Origin: Streptosporangiaceae bacterium
Lineage (GTDB): Bacteria; Actinomycetota; Actinomycetes; Streptosporangiales; Streptosporangiaceae
Assembly: GCA_025964695.1 (NCBI GenBank)
Contig: JAOPYK010000173.1
Coordinates: forward strand, 52,264 to 116,263
Length of the DNA stretch: 64,000 nucleotides
Direction of reading: 5' to 3'
The translations under genes and the position numbers were made by a program. Each line of letters starts with the position of its first letter. Positions within the stretch are counted from its first letter, which is position 1. The notes under the pieces were generated by a model. That model saw only the letters and a program-made list of their open reading frames with translations, was not told where the DNA came from and did no database searches. This document shows, piece by piece, positions 8,512 to 17,167 of the stretch.

Positions 8512-9560
8512 TTCCCTTTCCTGGGAAGCGGGAGCGCTGGGGCCGGAGGCCCGCACAGGCCAAGGAACGTCCCGCAGAGTGCCTCGTTCACCCGTACCTG
8601 GGAGGTGGTCCGAGTCATGAGCGTGTTGTGCGGACCCGGCACCCGGACGATGTTGGCCACTTCCTGGAGGTCGGCGGCGACAGCGGCGATGAGCACCGGT
8701 ATGTATCTGCGGTTGGCATATAGCGTGTCGACCGTGGGGACGGCGCGGTCGAGGATGTGTCCGACCGCGCCTGGGGTGGCCAGCAGAAGTGTGTTCAGCA
8801 TCTGAGCCGTCCGTGTACTACCGTCCAGCAGCGCACTGATCTGCGCGGGGTCTCCGGCGATCGGTCCGGCGAGTGCGTTGAGGTTGCCCGCCATATCCAC
8901 GAGCCGATCTCCATGGGAAGCCGAGGCGCGCGCCAGGACGCTGCCATTGCCGATCAGTTGCCGGAGATTCGTGATGTTCTGAGAGCTGAGGTCCAGCAAC
9001 CGGCCGGCGTTGCCGATCGTGTCCGACAGTTCCTGGCCGCGGCCGCTGACGCCTCGGCTCAACGAACGCAGAATGGCGGCGACGTCCTGCGGATCGACGG
9101 CGCCCAACAGGCGATCGGCCGGCCTGGCGATATCGGCCAGGTCCTGCGGATCCTGGGTCTTGGTGACGGCGGCGCCGTCGGCCAGATACGGCCCGGTCCG
9201 TTCGCCGGAGCCCGGGACGAGGTCGATGAACTTGGGGCCGAACACCGACAGCGGCTGGACGACCGCCGTCGTCGTCACAGGTGCCTTCACGCCCTTGTTC
9301 AGGCGGATACGGACCCGTACCCGCCAGTTCGAGTCGAGCCGTATCGAGGATACGGTCCCCACATTGATGCCACGGATCTTGACGGCCGACTGGTCGTCCA
9401 GTCCTTCGCCAGATCGTCCGAACGTCGCCATCACATAGGTGGAGCCCGGATGGTTGTCCTGAATCCCGAGGTAGGCGGTGAACGCTCCCACGGCGAAGAG
9501 GCCGGCTCCGATGAGACCGAACATCCGGCGAGATCGTCGCGACAGATCTGAGTTGATCAT
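8508..9560 (-). CDS. mceA: MceA, MCE-domain subunit
   Basis: 350 aa from ATG 9560, sharing ATGA with the YrbE-B stop. The anchor helix (MFGLIGAGLFAVGAFTAYLG) is followed by the MCE domain (about 35-115: YVMATFGRSGEGLDDQSAVKIRGINVGTV) and a long helical segment, with a Pro-rich tail after a Cys pair (CGTFLGLCGPP). It is the first Mce subunit after the permease pair, the canonical order. The longer open frame to 9929 is an antisense-like extension into YrbE-B and is not used. Confidence 0.88.
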   Translation of the reverse strand: MINSDLSRRSRRMFGLIGAGLFAVGAFTAYLGIQDNHPGSTYVMATFGRSGEGLDDQSAVKIRGINVGTVSSIRLDSNWRVRVRIRLNKGVKAPVTTTAVVQPLSVFGPKFIDLVPGSGERTGPYLADGAAVTKTQDPQDLADIARPADRLLGAVDPQDVAAILRSLSRGVSGRGQELSDTIGNAGRLLDLSSQNITNLRQLIGNGSVLARASASHGDRLVDMAGNLNALAGPIAGDPAQISALLDGSTRTAQMLNTLLLATPGAVGHILDRAVPTVDTLYANRRYIPVLIAAVAADLQEVANIVRVPGPHNTLMTRTTSQVRVNEALCGTFLGLCGPPAPALPLPRKGK

Positions 9561-10408
9561 CCGGTCAGGCTCACTGTTCCTCCGTGCCCCCAGAAGATGT
9601 ACGAGAGCAGCAGGTTCACCATGATGATCGACACCATGGACTCGCGGATCGCCTGCCCGGTGGCGTGCCCGACGCCCACCGGGCCACCGACGGCCTGAAA
9701 GCCCCGATAGCAATGGACGATCACGATGATGAAGGCGAACACCACGACCTTGACAACGCTGTAGAAGACGTCGATCGGTGGCAGATAAAGGTGGAAGTAG
9801 TAGTCGTAGACGCCGGGTGAGATCCCGAAGAACTGGACGGATATCAGCCGGGTGGCGAAGAAGCTGGAGAACAGCGCGATCAGATAGAGCGGGATCAACG
9901 CGGCCAGCGTGGCGACCAGCCGGGTGCACACGAGGTAGGCCAGCGCGTTGATGCCCATGACCTCCAGCGCATCGATTTCCTCAGAGATCCTCATTGCGCC
10001 GATCTCCGCGGTGAAGGATGCCCCGAGCTGGAAGACCAGGGCGATTCCCGCGATGATCGGGGTGATCTCCCGGACGTTGGCGTAGCTGGCGATGAGACCC
10101 GCCAGGCTCTGCGCACCGATGCGCTGCAGGCCGGGGATGGCCTGTAGCCCGACCGTGGTCCCGGTGAAGAACGACATGAAAAAGATCACGAAGACCATGC
10201 CGAGCCCGACCACGATCGCGCCGACCCCCGCGACGATGTCGCTGATCTGCCGCAGAACGGTCCGGAAGTACCTGCCCCGCGCGATGTCGGTGACCAGGTG
10301 GTAGAAGACGCGCCCCACGAAGACGGCCAAGTCGGCCGCGCCCGATCCCGGGGTCCATCGCCATCGAACGGCATGGCGCAGCACACGTCCCGGCGAGATG
10401 GCAGCCAT
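9557..10408 (-). CDS. yrbEB: YrbE-B, MlaE-family ABC permease of the Mce system
   Basis: 283 aa from ATG 10408, which shares one base with the YrbE-A stop (TGATG). It is an MlaE/permease-domain protein: an N-terminal amphipathic region, then five to six membrane helices, with the conserved cytoplasmic motif ISEEIDALEVMGINALAYLV (about 135-155) that contacts the ATPase. It pairs with YrbE-A to form the inner-membrane permease. No MceG/Mkl-type ATPase gene is nearby; in actinobacteria it usually lies elsewhere. Confidence 0.9.
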   Translation of the reverse strand: MAAISPGRVLRHAVRWRWTPGSGAADLAVFVGRVFYHLVTDIARGRYFRTVLRQISDIVAGVGAIVVGLGMVFVIFFMSFFTGTTVGLQAIPGLQRIGAQSLAGLIASYANVREITPIIAGIALVFQLGASFTAEIGAMRISEEIDALEVMGINALAYLVCTRLVATLAALIPLYLIALFSSFFATRLISVQFFGISPGVYDYYFHLYLPPIDVFYSVVKVVVFAFIIVIVHCYRGFQAVGGPVGVGHATGQAIRESMVSIIMVNLLLSYIFWGHGGTVSLTG

Positions 10409-11223
10409 CAGATCCTCGGGGGGAACAGGGCGTAGTCCAGTGCGGACAGCACGTAATTGGCGGCGAACACCAGCATGGCGGAGATGACCGCCGCCTGGTT
10501 CACCGCCCTGCCCACCCCGCTCGGCCCGTAGTCGCAGTTCATGCCCTTCCAGCAGGCCACCGCGGCGGCGATGAACCCGAAGATCCAGGCTTTGATCAGG
10601 GTCGCCAGCAGGTCGGGAAGGGTCAGCAGCGAGGTCGCGCCGTCGAAGTACGACCCCGGGGTGACGCCCTCCTGGATGACGTTGAAGTAGTAACCCCCGA
10701 CGATGCCGGCCAGGATGATGAGGGAACAGAGCATCACCCCCACCGTGCTCGCGGCCCACAGCCGTGGGGTGACGAGGCGGTGCACCGGGTTGATGGCCAG
10801 GACCTCCATCGCGTCCAGCTCATCGCGGATCCGCCGCGAACCCATGTCCGACGTCATGGCCGAGCCACCCGCACCGGAGATCAGCAAGGAGGCGGCCACC
10901 GGCGCGACCTGTGTGACGAGTGCCTGCACGACACTGGCGCCCGTACCTGACTGAGCACCGATCTGCCGGACGATCTGCCCTACCTGCAGCGCGATGGTCC
11001 CGCCCAGCGGTATCGCGACGAGCATCACCGGGACGCTGGTGACCCGGGCCAGAAACCAGCACTGCTCGATGTACTCACCCCACCATCGGCGGACGTCCCA
11101 GGTCTTGCGGAACCCCTCGAGCGTGGTGATGAACAGCAGACCGCTCTGGTCGAAAAAGGCGCCGACCCTGCTTCCCACCGCCTGCGTGCCCGCAAGCACG
11201 CCGCGGTTCACGCCGCCGGCCAT
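10408..11223 (-). CDS. yrbEA: YrbE-A, MlaE-family ABC permease, first gene of the mce operon
   Basis: 271 aa from ATG 11223, preceded eight bases away by GGAGGG. A TTG at 11286 would add 21 hydrophilic residues but has a poorer context. The MlaE permease domain is clear, with the coupling motif RIRDELDAMEVLAINPVHRL (about 132-151) and hydrophobic helices either side. It is the first gene of a nine-gene operon, yrbEA-yrbEB-mceABCDEF-mam, in which nearly all junctions are translationally coupled. The system imports lipids in characterised relatives (for example sterols by Mce4); the substrate here is not determined by sequence. Confidence 0.9.
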   Translation of the reverse strand: MAGGVNRGVLAGTQAVGSRVGAFFDQSGLLFITTLEGFRKTWDVRRWWGEYIEQCWFLARVTSVPVMLVAIPLGGTIALQVGQIVRQIGAQSGTGASVVQALVTQVAPVAASLLISGAGGSAMTSDMGSRRIRDELDAMEVLAINPVHRLVTPRLWAASTVGVMLCSLIILAGIVGGYYFNVIQEGVTPGSYFDGATSLLTLPDLLATLIKAWIFGFIAAAVACWKGMNCDYGPSGVGRAVNQAAVISAMLVFAANYVLSALDYALFPPRI

Positions 11224-11261
11224 TCGGGCAACCCTCCGCTCGGGATCGCGGGACCGCTCAT
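11208..11261 (-). CDS. Possible 17-codon leader ORF overlapping the yrbEA start
   Basis: An ATG at 11261 follows a very strong GGAGGAGG site at good spacing and opens a 17-residue frame (MSGPAIPSGGLPEWPAA) that stops at 11208, 16 bases inside yrbEA. The downstream gene starts within it in another frame. This arrangement would couple yrbEA translation to the leader. It may instead be chance in GC-rich DNA; no family similarity is possible at this size. Confidence 0.3.
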   Translation of the reverse strand: MSGPAIPSGGLPEWPAA

Positions 11262-12006
11262 CCAGGCCTCCTCCTTCACCGGACAACCGGCGTCAGTCAC
11301 GTGTAGCTGGGCTGTCCGGTCTGTGATGGGGCACAGCAACCAGTCAGAAAAGCGAGCATTGATTGCCTTATTAATTGCTTGACTCTGCGTAACGATCCAT
11401 CGACCACGCGCCCCGGCAGCGCCGGGAGACGCGATCGCCGACGAGCGCGATGGCGTGTGGGGCCGCCCTGACGAATGACACGTGTGCCACTATGCATTGC
11501 ACAGCCCCCTCGTCTAGATGGCAATCCCAACTTCCACAGAAGTAGAGTGCAATGAGCGTACAGCGAGAATCACATTCGTCAAGTGCCTTCGGGACGGGCC
11601 GACCTCGGCCACATAGGCCCCCGGACACCCGTGCGGCGCAGCCAAACCGCCCCGGAGCCAGACGCCGGCGTATGCATGTCAGGCGAAAGACCGCAGAGGG
11701 TGGTGACGTGGAGTTAGGCCGGTCATACCGAGAATCAATTGGTCGGTTTTAACTTGTGCCCCCTACCGGCTCGGCCCCCTCCAGGAAGCCTGGCGCGTCA
11801 CGTCCGCGCACCTCGCCCCGGAGCACGGCACGGATGAGCGCCAGCCGTCCGCCGGGGCTGGAGGGGCCTACAGCCACACGACTCGACACCGCCGCGGCAA
11901 GGCTGCGGGTGCCATGTCGACGACACAGGCCGAAGAGACCGCTGAGCAAGGGGCTTGCGGCCCCGCTCAGGCCCGGCTCACCACGCCGGTCAGGGAACGA
12001 GGCCGG
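11262..12006. other. Intergenic region upstream of the mce operon
   Basis: No convincing gene. It should hold the mce promoter. The best candidate reads on the minus strand: TTGACG (11577-11582), 16-bp spacer, TACGCT (11555-11560), which would leave a 5' leader of over 300 nt. The stretch 11340-11400 is locally AT-richer. A minus-strand open frame at 11749-11949, just downstream of the P450, shows no recognisable domain and lacks a convincing ribosome-binding site. Confidence 0.35.
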
Positions 12007-13188
12007 TCAGGGGGTGAGGACGACGGGCAGGCGTTTGATACCGCGGATCATCGTGGAGCGGAGCCGCTCGGCCGGCCCGACCACGCTCCAGTGCCCGAAC
12101 CGATCAACGAGCTCCTCGAACAACACCCGGGCTTCGACCCGGGCGAGAGCGGCACCGAGACAGAAATGCTCACCGAACCCGAAAGCCAGGTGCGGATTGG
12201 GGTCACGGGCCACGTCGAGGTCCCCGGCGCTCGCACCGAAGACCCGCTCGTCACGGTTGGCGGACCCGTACAGCATGACGACCTGGTCGCCAGGCACCAG
12301 GTGCCGCCCGCCCAGCTCGGTGTCGGTGGTCACCGTGCGCGCCTGATGGACGAGCGGGCTCACCCAGCGCAACAACTCCTCGGTGGCACGCCCCACCTCG
12401 CGCTCCTCACGCAGACGCGCCTGCTGGTCGAGATGGCTCGTCAACCCGACCAAACCGTGGGTGATGAGATTGCGGGTCGTCTCGTTCCCCGCGCCCAGAA
12501 GCAGAAAACACAGCATGCTCAGATCCTGAGCCGAAAAGTCATCGTGCTCGGCCTCTGCCTCGATGAGCGCGCTGATCAGGTCGTCACCGGGGTCGGCCCG
12601 GCGCCGCCCGAAGATGTCCTCGAAATAGGCGAACTGCTCGGCCATGGCGGTGTCCTGCAGATGAGCGAAATCCGGATCCGCGTTCCCGACCGAGGCGTTG
12701 GTCCACTCGATGAACTTGTCCCGATCCTCCACCGGGACACCCAGCATCTCCGCGATGACGATGACGGGCACCCGGGCGGCGACGGTCTCCACGAAGTCGA
12801 ACGGCTCACCGACCGGGACCTCATCGAGCGCCTCCCGGACGATGCCGCGAATACGGGGCGCCAGCCTGGCCACCGCCCCCACGGTGAACGAACGATTGAT
12901 GAACCGCCGCTGAGAAGCATGACGCGGAGGATCGGTGCTGATCAAAGGCACTCCCCCAGGCACCATCATCTCGCCCCCCCGCATGGCTATGCCCTGACCG
13001 CTGCAGAACGTGACGGGGTCCCTCGAGACGGCCAGGACATCCTCGTGCCGGGTCAAAGCGAAGAACCCGCCCGAGGCACACCAGTACACCGGGCTCTCAT
13101 CGCGGAGCCGCCGGAAGGTGTCGAAGGGATCGGACGCATAGAACGCCGGATCGTTGAGCGGCAGGTTCTTAGTGTCATCAGGCAGCAT
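12007..13188 (-). CDS. Cytochrome P450
   Basis: 393 aa from ATG 13188 with an AGGAGGTAAT ribosome-binding site, the same context as the amidohydrolase at 1696. All P450 signatures are present: I-helix GAGNETT (232-238), the K-helix E271-LL-R274, and heme-binding FGFGEHFCLG with Cys343 as thiolate ligand. Length and soluble form fit the bacterial class I type needing ferredoxin and reductase, neither of which is adjacent. Relatives beside mce operons include steroid and fatty-acid hydroxylases, but the substrate cannot be assigned. The shared leader implies co-regulation with the amidohydrolase. Confidence 0.93.
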   Translation of the reverse strand: MLPDDTKNLPLNDPAFYASDPFDTFRRLRDESPVYWCASGGFFALTRHEDVLAVSRDPVTFCSGQGIAMRGGEMMVPGGVPLISTDPPRHASQRRFINRSFTVGAVARLAPRIRGIVREALDEVPVGEPFDFVETVAARVPVIVIAEMLGVPVEDRDKFIEWTNASVGNADPDFAHLQDTAMAEQFAYFEDIFGRRRADPGDDLISALIEAEAEHDDFSAQDLSMLCFLLLGAGNETTRNLITHGLVGLTSHLDQQARLREEREVGRATEELLRWVSPLVHQARTVTTDTELGGRHLVPGDQVVMLYGSANRDERVFGASAGDLDVARDPNPHLAFGFGEHFCLGAALARVEARVLFEELVDRFGHWSVVGPAERLRSTMIRGIKRLPVVLTP

Positions 13189-13360
13189 GCGGATTACCTC
13201 CTGGTTTTCGAACGGCAGCCGCTCGTCGGACCGGCAGCCCTTCCCTCGTTGGAAATCGCCGATGGCCGCTTCGAGAGACGCGCGGCAAGTTGAGACTCCT
13301 CATACTGGAAACGAACAATGCGCTCTCAGCAAGGTAGAACATTACTTGCACATGTTGCAA
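13189..13360 (-). promoter_or_regulatory. Leader copy 2, duplicated upstream of the amidohydrolase
   Basis: Second copy of the leader seen at 1697-1867. The dyad is better formed here: TTGCACATGTTGCAA (13346-13360) has 5-bp perfect arms, and the neighbouring TAGAACAT element is also kept. Compared with copy 1 there is a one-base insertion just before the ribosome-binding site, so the leader is not conserved as an in-frame N-terminal extension. That favours a regulatory DNA or RNA role over coding. Confidence 0.7.
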
Positions 13361-14593
13361 CGCCTGATTCACCCGTGCCACCACGCCGCCACTCCGCTGC
13401 AGCCCCGGTGGGCAACTGAGCAGACCCTGTGGGCTGCTCGTACAGTCGCGGGATCATCGAGGGCGAACCCCAGGAGATGTTCGGCGCTCGTACGACCCGG
13501 CCTGGAGGTCCGGGATGGAACTCGCGCTCCGAGGCCATCTTCTCCTCAGCGCAGAACACGCTCAGGATCACCCGGCGACAGCACGGCCGACGCGCCCCCT
13601 CGCCCCCGCACCTGATCAAGGTCAGCGCACCCCGGCACATCGACAGCAATCAACACCTCGCCGCCGGACCCGCACGAATGCGCAAGACATCGGCGTTCGA
13701 CATCAACGTTTATTAAGAGACAGGAACCCTCGCGCCCATTACGCTTCCCCGTAGGTGCCAGAAACCACCCTCACGCACACTATTCATCTCTCTCAGCGGC
13801 CCACAGTGAATCTGCCCACAATTAAGTCGACCGCCATCCGCTAGGGAAGAGCTTTGGTGGATCAAATACCGCGCGCTGCCGACGACCGCAGAAATAGAAA
13901 ACGACAGCCCCGCGGAAATCAGAAAAGCACTCCCGAATTCTCGGGTCATGCGCATTTCGAGAATTCCGAGAACCTGCGACTCCCTGGATACGCTCGCTAC
14001 ACACTTCCGGATCAAGAGGATCCGATACAACCTACCTGTGCATTCGTCACGCAGACACTTCTGCAATGGGATGTGGGGCATCTGCGAGAGCAGATCGTTC
14101 CCACCCTGGCCGAGCTCATCCACGACGCCATGACGGTCAACCCCCGCTGGCTGGCACAGGAACGGGCATCCCAGCTCATCATGCTCAAACACCAACACTT
14201 GCTGGCCTGCGCTATCACTCGTCTCCGCGACGAGACGGCGACACTGAGCGCGCTGGAACTCGACCCATCATCAAGGGTTTCCAGTCCGCCTTGGGGCTGG
14301 ATCTCACGTGGCACCCGGGAGCAAGATATCTGGCTCGTCTTCTCGAGCTCACAGTGAACCTGTGGCGGGTCGTAACGGTCAGATGGGCGCAACCCGGCGT
14401 AGTGCCCTTGTATCGGGTGAGGTAGGCGGCTTCTCGCCGGGGTCGAGTAGACGGCAGTTGGCGGGATACTGGTCTTCATCGGTGCCCCTCCGCGAACTTA
14501 CCGCTCGATGGTAAGGCCGAGATCCGACAGCCGTATCGGGGAAGGGAGAGCGCTGCTGGTACCGGTGTCCTCTGGTGCGGTCATGAGCGATCC
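13361..14593. other. Decayed intergenic stretch
   Basis: About 1.2 kb between the P450 leader and the metal ATPase with no intact gene. 13361-13850 shows only short overlapping frames without recognisable domains. 13854-14357 holds a possible ATP-binding-protein relic, listed separately. 14358-14593 shows nothing identifiable. Base composition is more mixed than in neighbouring genes, as expected for DNA under weak selection. Confidence 0.5.
13854..14357 (+). pseudogene. Possible relic of a histidine-kinase-like ATPase (anti-sigma type)
   Basis: The frame from TTG 13854 contains LRLPGYARYTLPDQEDPI...AFVTQTLLQWDVGHLREQIVPTLAELIHDAM. Its pattern resembles the N-terminal half of the small HATPase_c_2 proteins abundant in filamentous actinomycetes (R-x-F-V-x-x-x-L-x-x-W-x-x-x-x-L ... 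L-V-x-E-L-V-T-N-A). The N-box Asn is replaced (LIHDAM), and no G1/G2 ATP-lid glycines follow. It therefore looks non-functional or very diverged. Confidence 0.3.
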
Positions 14594-16579
14594 TCATTCC
14601 TGTGCGGGTGTCCCGCGGCGCCATGCGGCGACGCGCAGCAGCCGCAGGCCGTTGAGGCCGACGATGACGGTGGAGCCCTCGTGCCCGGCGACGCCCAGCG
14701 GCAGGGGAAGGTGCCCGGCCAGGTCCCAGATCACCAGAACCGTGATGAACGCCGCGGCGATGGCCAGGTTGACGATGACCACCCGTCGGGCGCGGCGGGA
14801 CAGGGCGATGACGGCGGGAATGGTGGCCAGGTCGTCGCGCACGATGACGGCGTCGGCGGTGTCCAGGGCCAGGTCAGATCCGGCGCGCCCCATGGCGATG
14901 CCGGTGTTGGCGGCGGCCAGGGCGGGCGCGTCGTTGACGCCGTCGCCGACCAGCAGCACCCGCCGGCCGGCCTGCTCGAGGTCGCGTACGGCCTCGACCT
15001 TGCCCTGGGGCAGCAGCCCGGCGCGTACGTCGCTGATACCGACCTGCTGGGCGAGCCGTGTGGCGGCGCGGACGTTGTCGCCTGTGAGCAACACCGGGGC
15101 GATCCCGGTCAGGGCGGTGATGGCGGCGACGGTGTTCGCGCCGCCGGGACGTAGCCGGTCGGCGATGCCCAGCAACCCCGCCGGGACGCCGTCGACGGCG
15201 ACCAACACGACGGTCTGCCCCGACTCCTCCAACTCAGCGATGAGCACTGCTGCCGGATGTGAACTTGCGCCTTCGGCGAGCAGGCGGGCAGGGCTGCCGA
15301 TCTCCACCAGGCGCCCGGCGATCCGGGCGGTGATCCCGCGCCCGGGTGTGGAGGCGAAGTCCTCCGCGTAGGCCAGCTCCAGCCCGGCCTGACGGGCGGC
15401 GGTGACCACGGCCCGGGCCAGTGGGTGCTCGGAGGGATGCTCGGCGGCTGCGGCGAGGGCGAGGAGCTCCTTGTCCTCCATGTTCGCGCCCGGCAGTACA
15501 CGAAGGTCGGCCAGGTGGGGGGTGCCCTGGGTGAGGGTGCCGGTCTTATCGAAGGCGACGGCGGTGATCTGCCCGAGCTGTTCCATGACCACCGCAGATT
15601 TCACCAGCACTCCATGCCGGCTGGCGCTTGCCATCGCGGCCAGCAACGGCGGCATGGTGGCCAACACGACCGCGCACGGAGAGGCAACGATCATGAAGGT
15701 CATCGCGCGCAGCAGCGTCGGCTGCAGGTCGGCGCCGAAGAGCAGCGGGCCGGCGAACAGGGCCAGGGTCGCAGCGACCATGACGACCGAGTACCGCTGC
15801 TCGACCTTCTCGATGAACAGCTGGGTCTTGGCCTTGGTTTCCGATGCCTGCTCCACCATTGCCACGATGCGCGCGATCACCGTCTCGGCCGCGGGCCGGT
15901 CCACCCGCACCCGCAAGAAGCCGGTGCCGTTGGAGGTCCCGGCGAACACCGCATCACCGATGGACTTGGCGACCGGCAGCCCTTCGCCGGTGATGGTGGC
16001 CTGATCCACGTCGCTGACCCCCACCACCACCTCGCCGTCGGCGCCGATCCGCTCGCCGGGACGCACCAGGATCACATCACCCACCTGCAATGCTGCTGTC
16101 TCCACCCGCTCCTCGCCCGTGCCGGCGAGCCGGGTCGCGGTATCCGGGGCCAGATCCAGCAGGCCGCGCACCGAGTCGGCGGTGCGCTGGGTGGCCACCG
16201 CCTCCAGCGCGCCGGAGGTGGCGAAGATGACGATCAGCAAACCGCCGTCGGTGACCTGCCCGATCGCCGCCGCCCCGATCGCCGCCACGACCATCAGCAG
16301 ATCCACATCCAGGGTCTTGTCCTTCAGTGCCCGCAGCCCCGCCAGGCCCGGCTCCCAGCCGCCCGTCACATAGCAGGCCAGATACAGCGCCCACCACAAC
16401 CAGGCCGGGCCGCCCGCGAACTGGGCCAAAAGTCCGAGGCCGAACAGGACCGTGGCCGCCGCCGCCCAGCGAACCTCCGCCAACGACCACGCCCGAGTCC
16501 GGCGCGGGGCCCCAGCCGCTGCCCGGGGTACGGCAGTGGCGGGGTCGCTCAGCGTGGTGGTCACCGAGAACTCCTTCAT
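14594..16579 (-). CDS. ctpJ: P1B-4-type metal-exporting ATPase (CtpJ/CtpD-like, Co/Ni/Fe/Zn)
   Basis: 661 aa from ATG 16579. It carries the actuator TGEG (197-200), the phosphorylation motif DKTGTLT (344-350), the P1B HP motif (SEHPLARAV) and the hinge GDGVNDAP. In place of CPx it has the membrane motif SPC (300-302), and near the C-terminus HEGST in the last helix; together these are the signature of P1B-4 ATPases, which export Co2+ and related ions. There is no N-terminal metal-binding domain. It is divergent from the NmtR-type sensor at 16658 with a dyad between them, the same pairing as M. tuberculosis ctpJ-nmtR. Only the metal preference is uncertain. Confidence 0.9.
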   Translation of the reverse strand: MKEFSVTTTLSDPATAVPRAAAGAPRRTRAWSLAEVRWAAAATVLFGLGLLAQFAGGPAWLWWALYLACYVTGGWEPGLAGLRALKDKTLDVDLLMVVAAIGAAAIGQVTDGGLLIVIFATSGALEAVATQRTADSVRGLLDLAPDTATRLAGTGEERVETAALQVGDVILVRPGERIGADGEVVVGVSDVDQATITGEGLPVAKSIGDAVFAGTSNGTGFLRVRVDRPAAETVIARIVAMVEQASETKAKTQLFIEKVEQRYSVVMVAATLALFAGPLLFGADLQPTLLRAMTFMIVASPCAVVLATMPPLLAAMASASRHGVLVKSAVVMEQLGQITAVAFDKTGTLTQGTPHLADLRVLPGANMEDKELLALAAAAEHPSEHPLARAVVTAARQAGLELAYAEDFASTPGRGITARIAGRLVEIGSPARLLAEGASSHPAAVLIAELEESGQTVVLVAVDGVPAGLLGIADRLRPGGANTVAAITALTGIAPVLLTGDNVRAATRLAQQVGISDVRAGLLPQGKVEAVRDLEQAGRRVLLVGDGVNDAPALAAANTGIAMGRAGSDLALDTADAVIVRDDLATIPAVIALSRRARRVVIVNLAIAAAFITVLVIWDLAGHLPLPLGVAGHEGSTVIVGLNGLRLLRVAAWRRGTPAQE

Positions 16580-16615
16580 CTTGGATCGATACAACTCCCA
16601 CACCTTACAGGAAAT

Positions 16616-16633
16616 TATGAAGAGGTGTTCATA
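16616..16633. promoter_or_regulatory. NmtR/ArsR-type operator
   Basis: The dyad TATGAA-N6-TTCATA lies between the divergent ATPase (start 16579) and regulator (start 16658). It has the size and AT-rich arms of ArsR/SmtB operators. It is the only palindrome of this quality in the 78-bp gap, so one site could control both genes. It is expected to be released by metal binding. Confidence 0.75.
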
Positions 16634-16657
16634 TGCGCATCGCGATAGGATGCGGTC

Positions 16658-17026
16658 ATGGGTCATGGAGTGGACGGCCGCGACACCCCGCCCGCGGTGC
16701 TGGACGCCGACACCGCCGCGGCGGTGGCCGCCACGCTGCAAGCCCTGGCCACCCCGAGCCGGTTGCTGATCCTGGCCCGGCTACGGCAGAGCCCGTGCCC
16801 GGTCACCGAACTCGCCGAAGCGGTCGGCATGGAACAGTCGGCTGTCTCCCACCAGCTACGGCTGCTGCGCAACCTCGGCCTGGTCGTCGGCAAACGCACA
16901 GGACAACGCATCATCTACGGCCTCTACGACAACCACGTCGCCATGCTCCTGGACGAGGCCGTCTACCACAGCGAGCACCTACGCCTGGGCGTCCGCGACA
17001 CCGGCCCCATCGACGCCACCGCCTGA
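16658..17026 (+). CDS. nmtR: NmtR-type ArsR-family Ni/Co sensor repressor
   Basis: 122 aa, beginning MGHGVDGRDTPP and strongly resembling M. tuberculosis NmtR along its whole length. The winged helix (about 27-90) contains TELAEAVGMEQSAVSHQLRL. The known metal ligands are conserved at the same numbers: Asp91, His93, His104 and His107, plus the N-terminal Gly2-His3. Residue 109, His in NmtR, is Arg here, and the C-terminal His116 is absent, so the outer ligand set differs. It represses the adjacent exporter until Ni2+ or Co2+ binds. Identity is confident; exact metal affinity is not. Confidence 0.92.
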   Translation: MGHGVDGRDTPPAVLDADTAAAVAATLQALATPSRLLILARLRQSPCPVTELAEAVGMEQSAVSHQLRLLRNLGLVVGKRTGQRIIYGLYDNHVAMLLDEAVYHSEHLRLGVRDTGPIDATA

Positions 17027-17167
17027 CCGGCCGAGACTCGGACTGCCCATCGCTCGCGACATCGCCATCGCCCATCACGCCTCACTCACCCCGCACGGAA
17101 GGCGGCGAGGCTGTTCTGAGCGGCGATCTCACGTTTCGCCGGTCCGGGGCGTTTACAAAGTGTGACC

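Noticed and set aside
11749..11949. A 66-codon minus-strand frame just downstream of the P450
   Set aside because: Composition is plausible but there is no domain and no ribosome-binding site; a ferredoxin, the expected partner, is not encoded here because no Cys-cluster is present.
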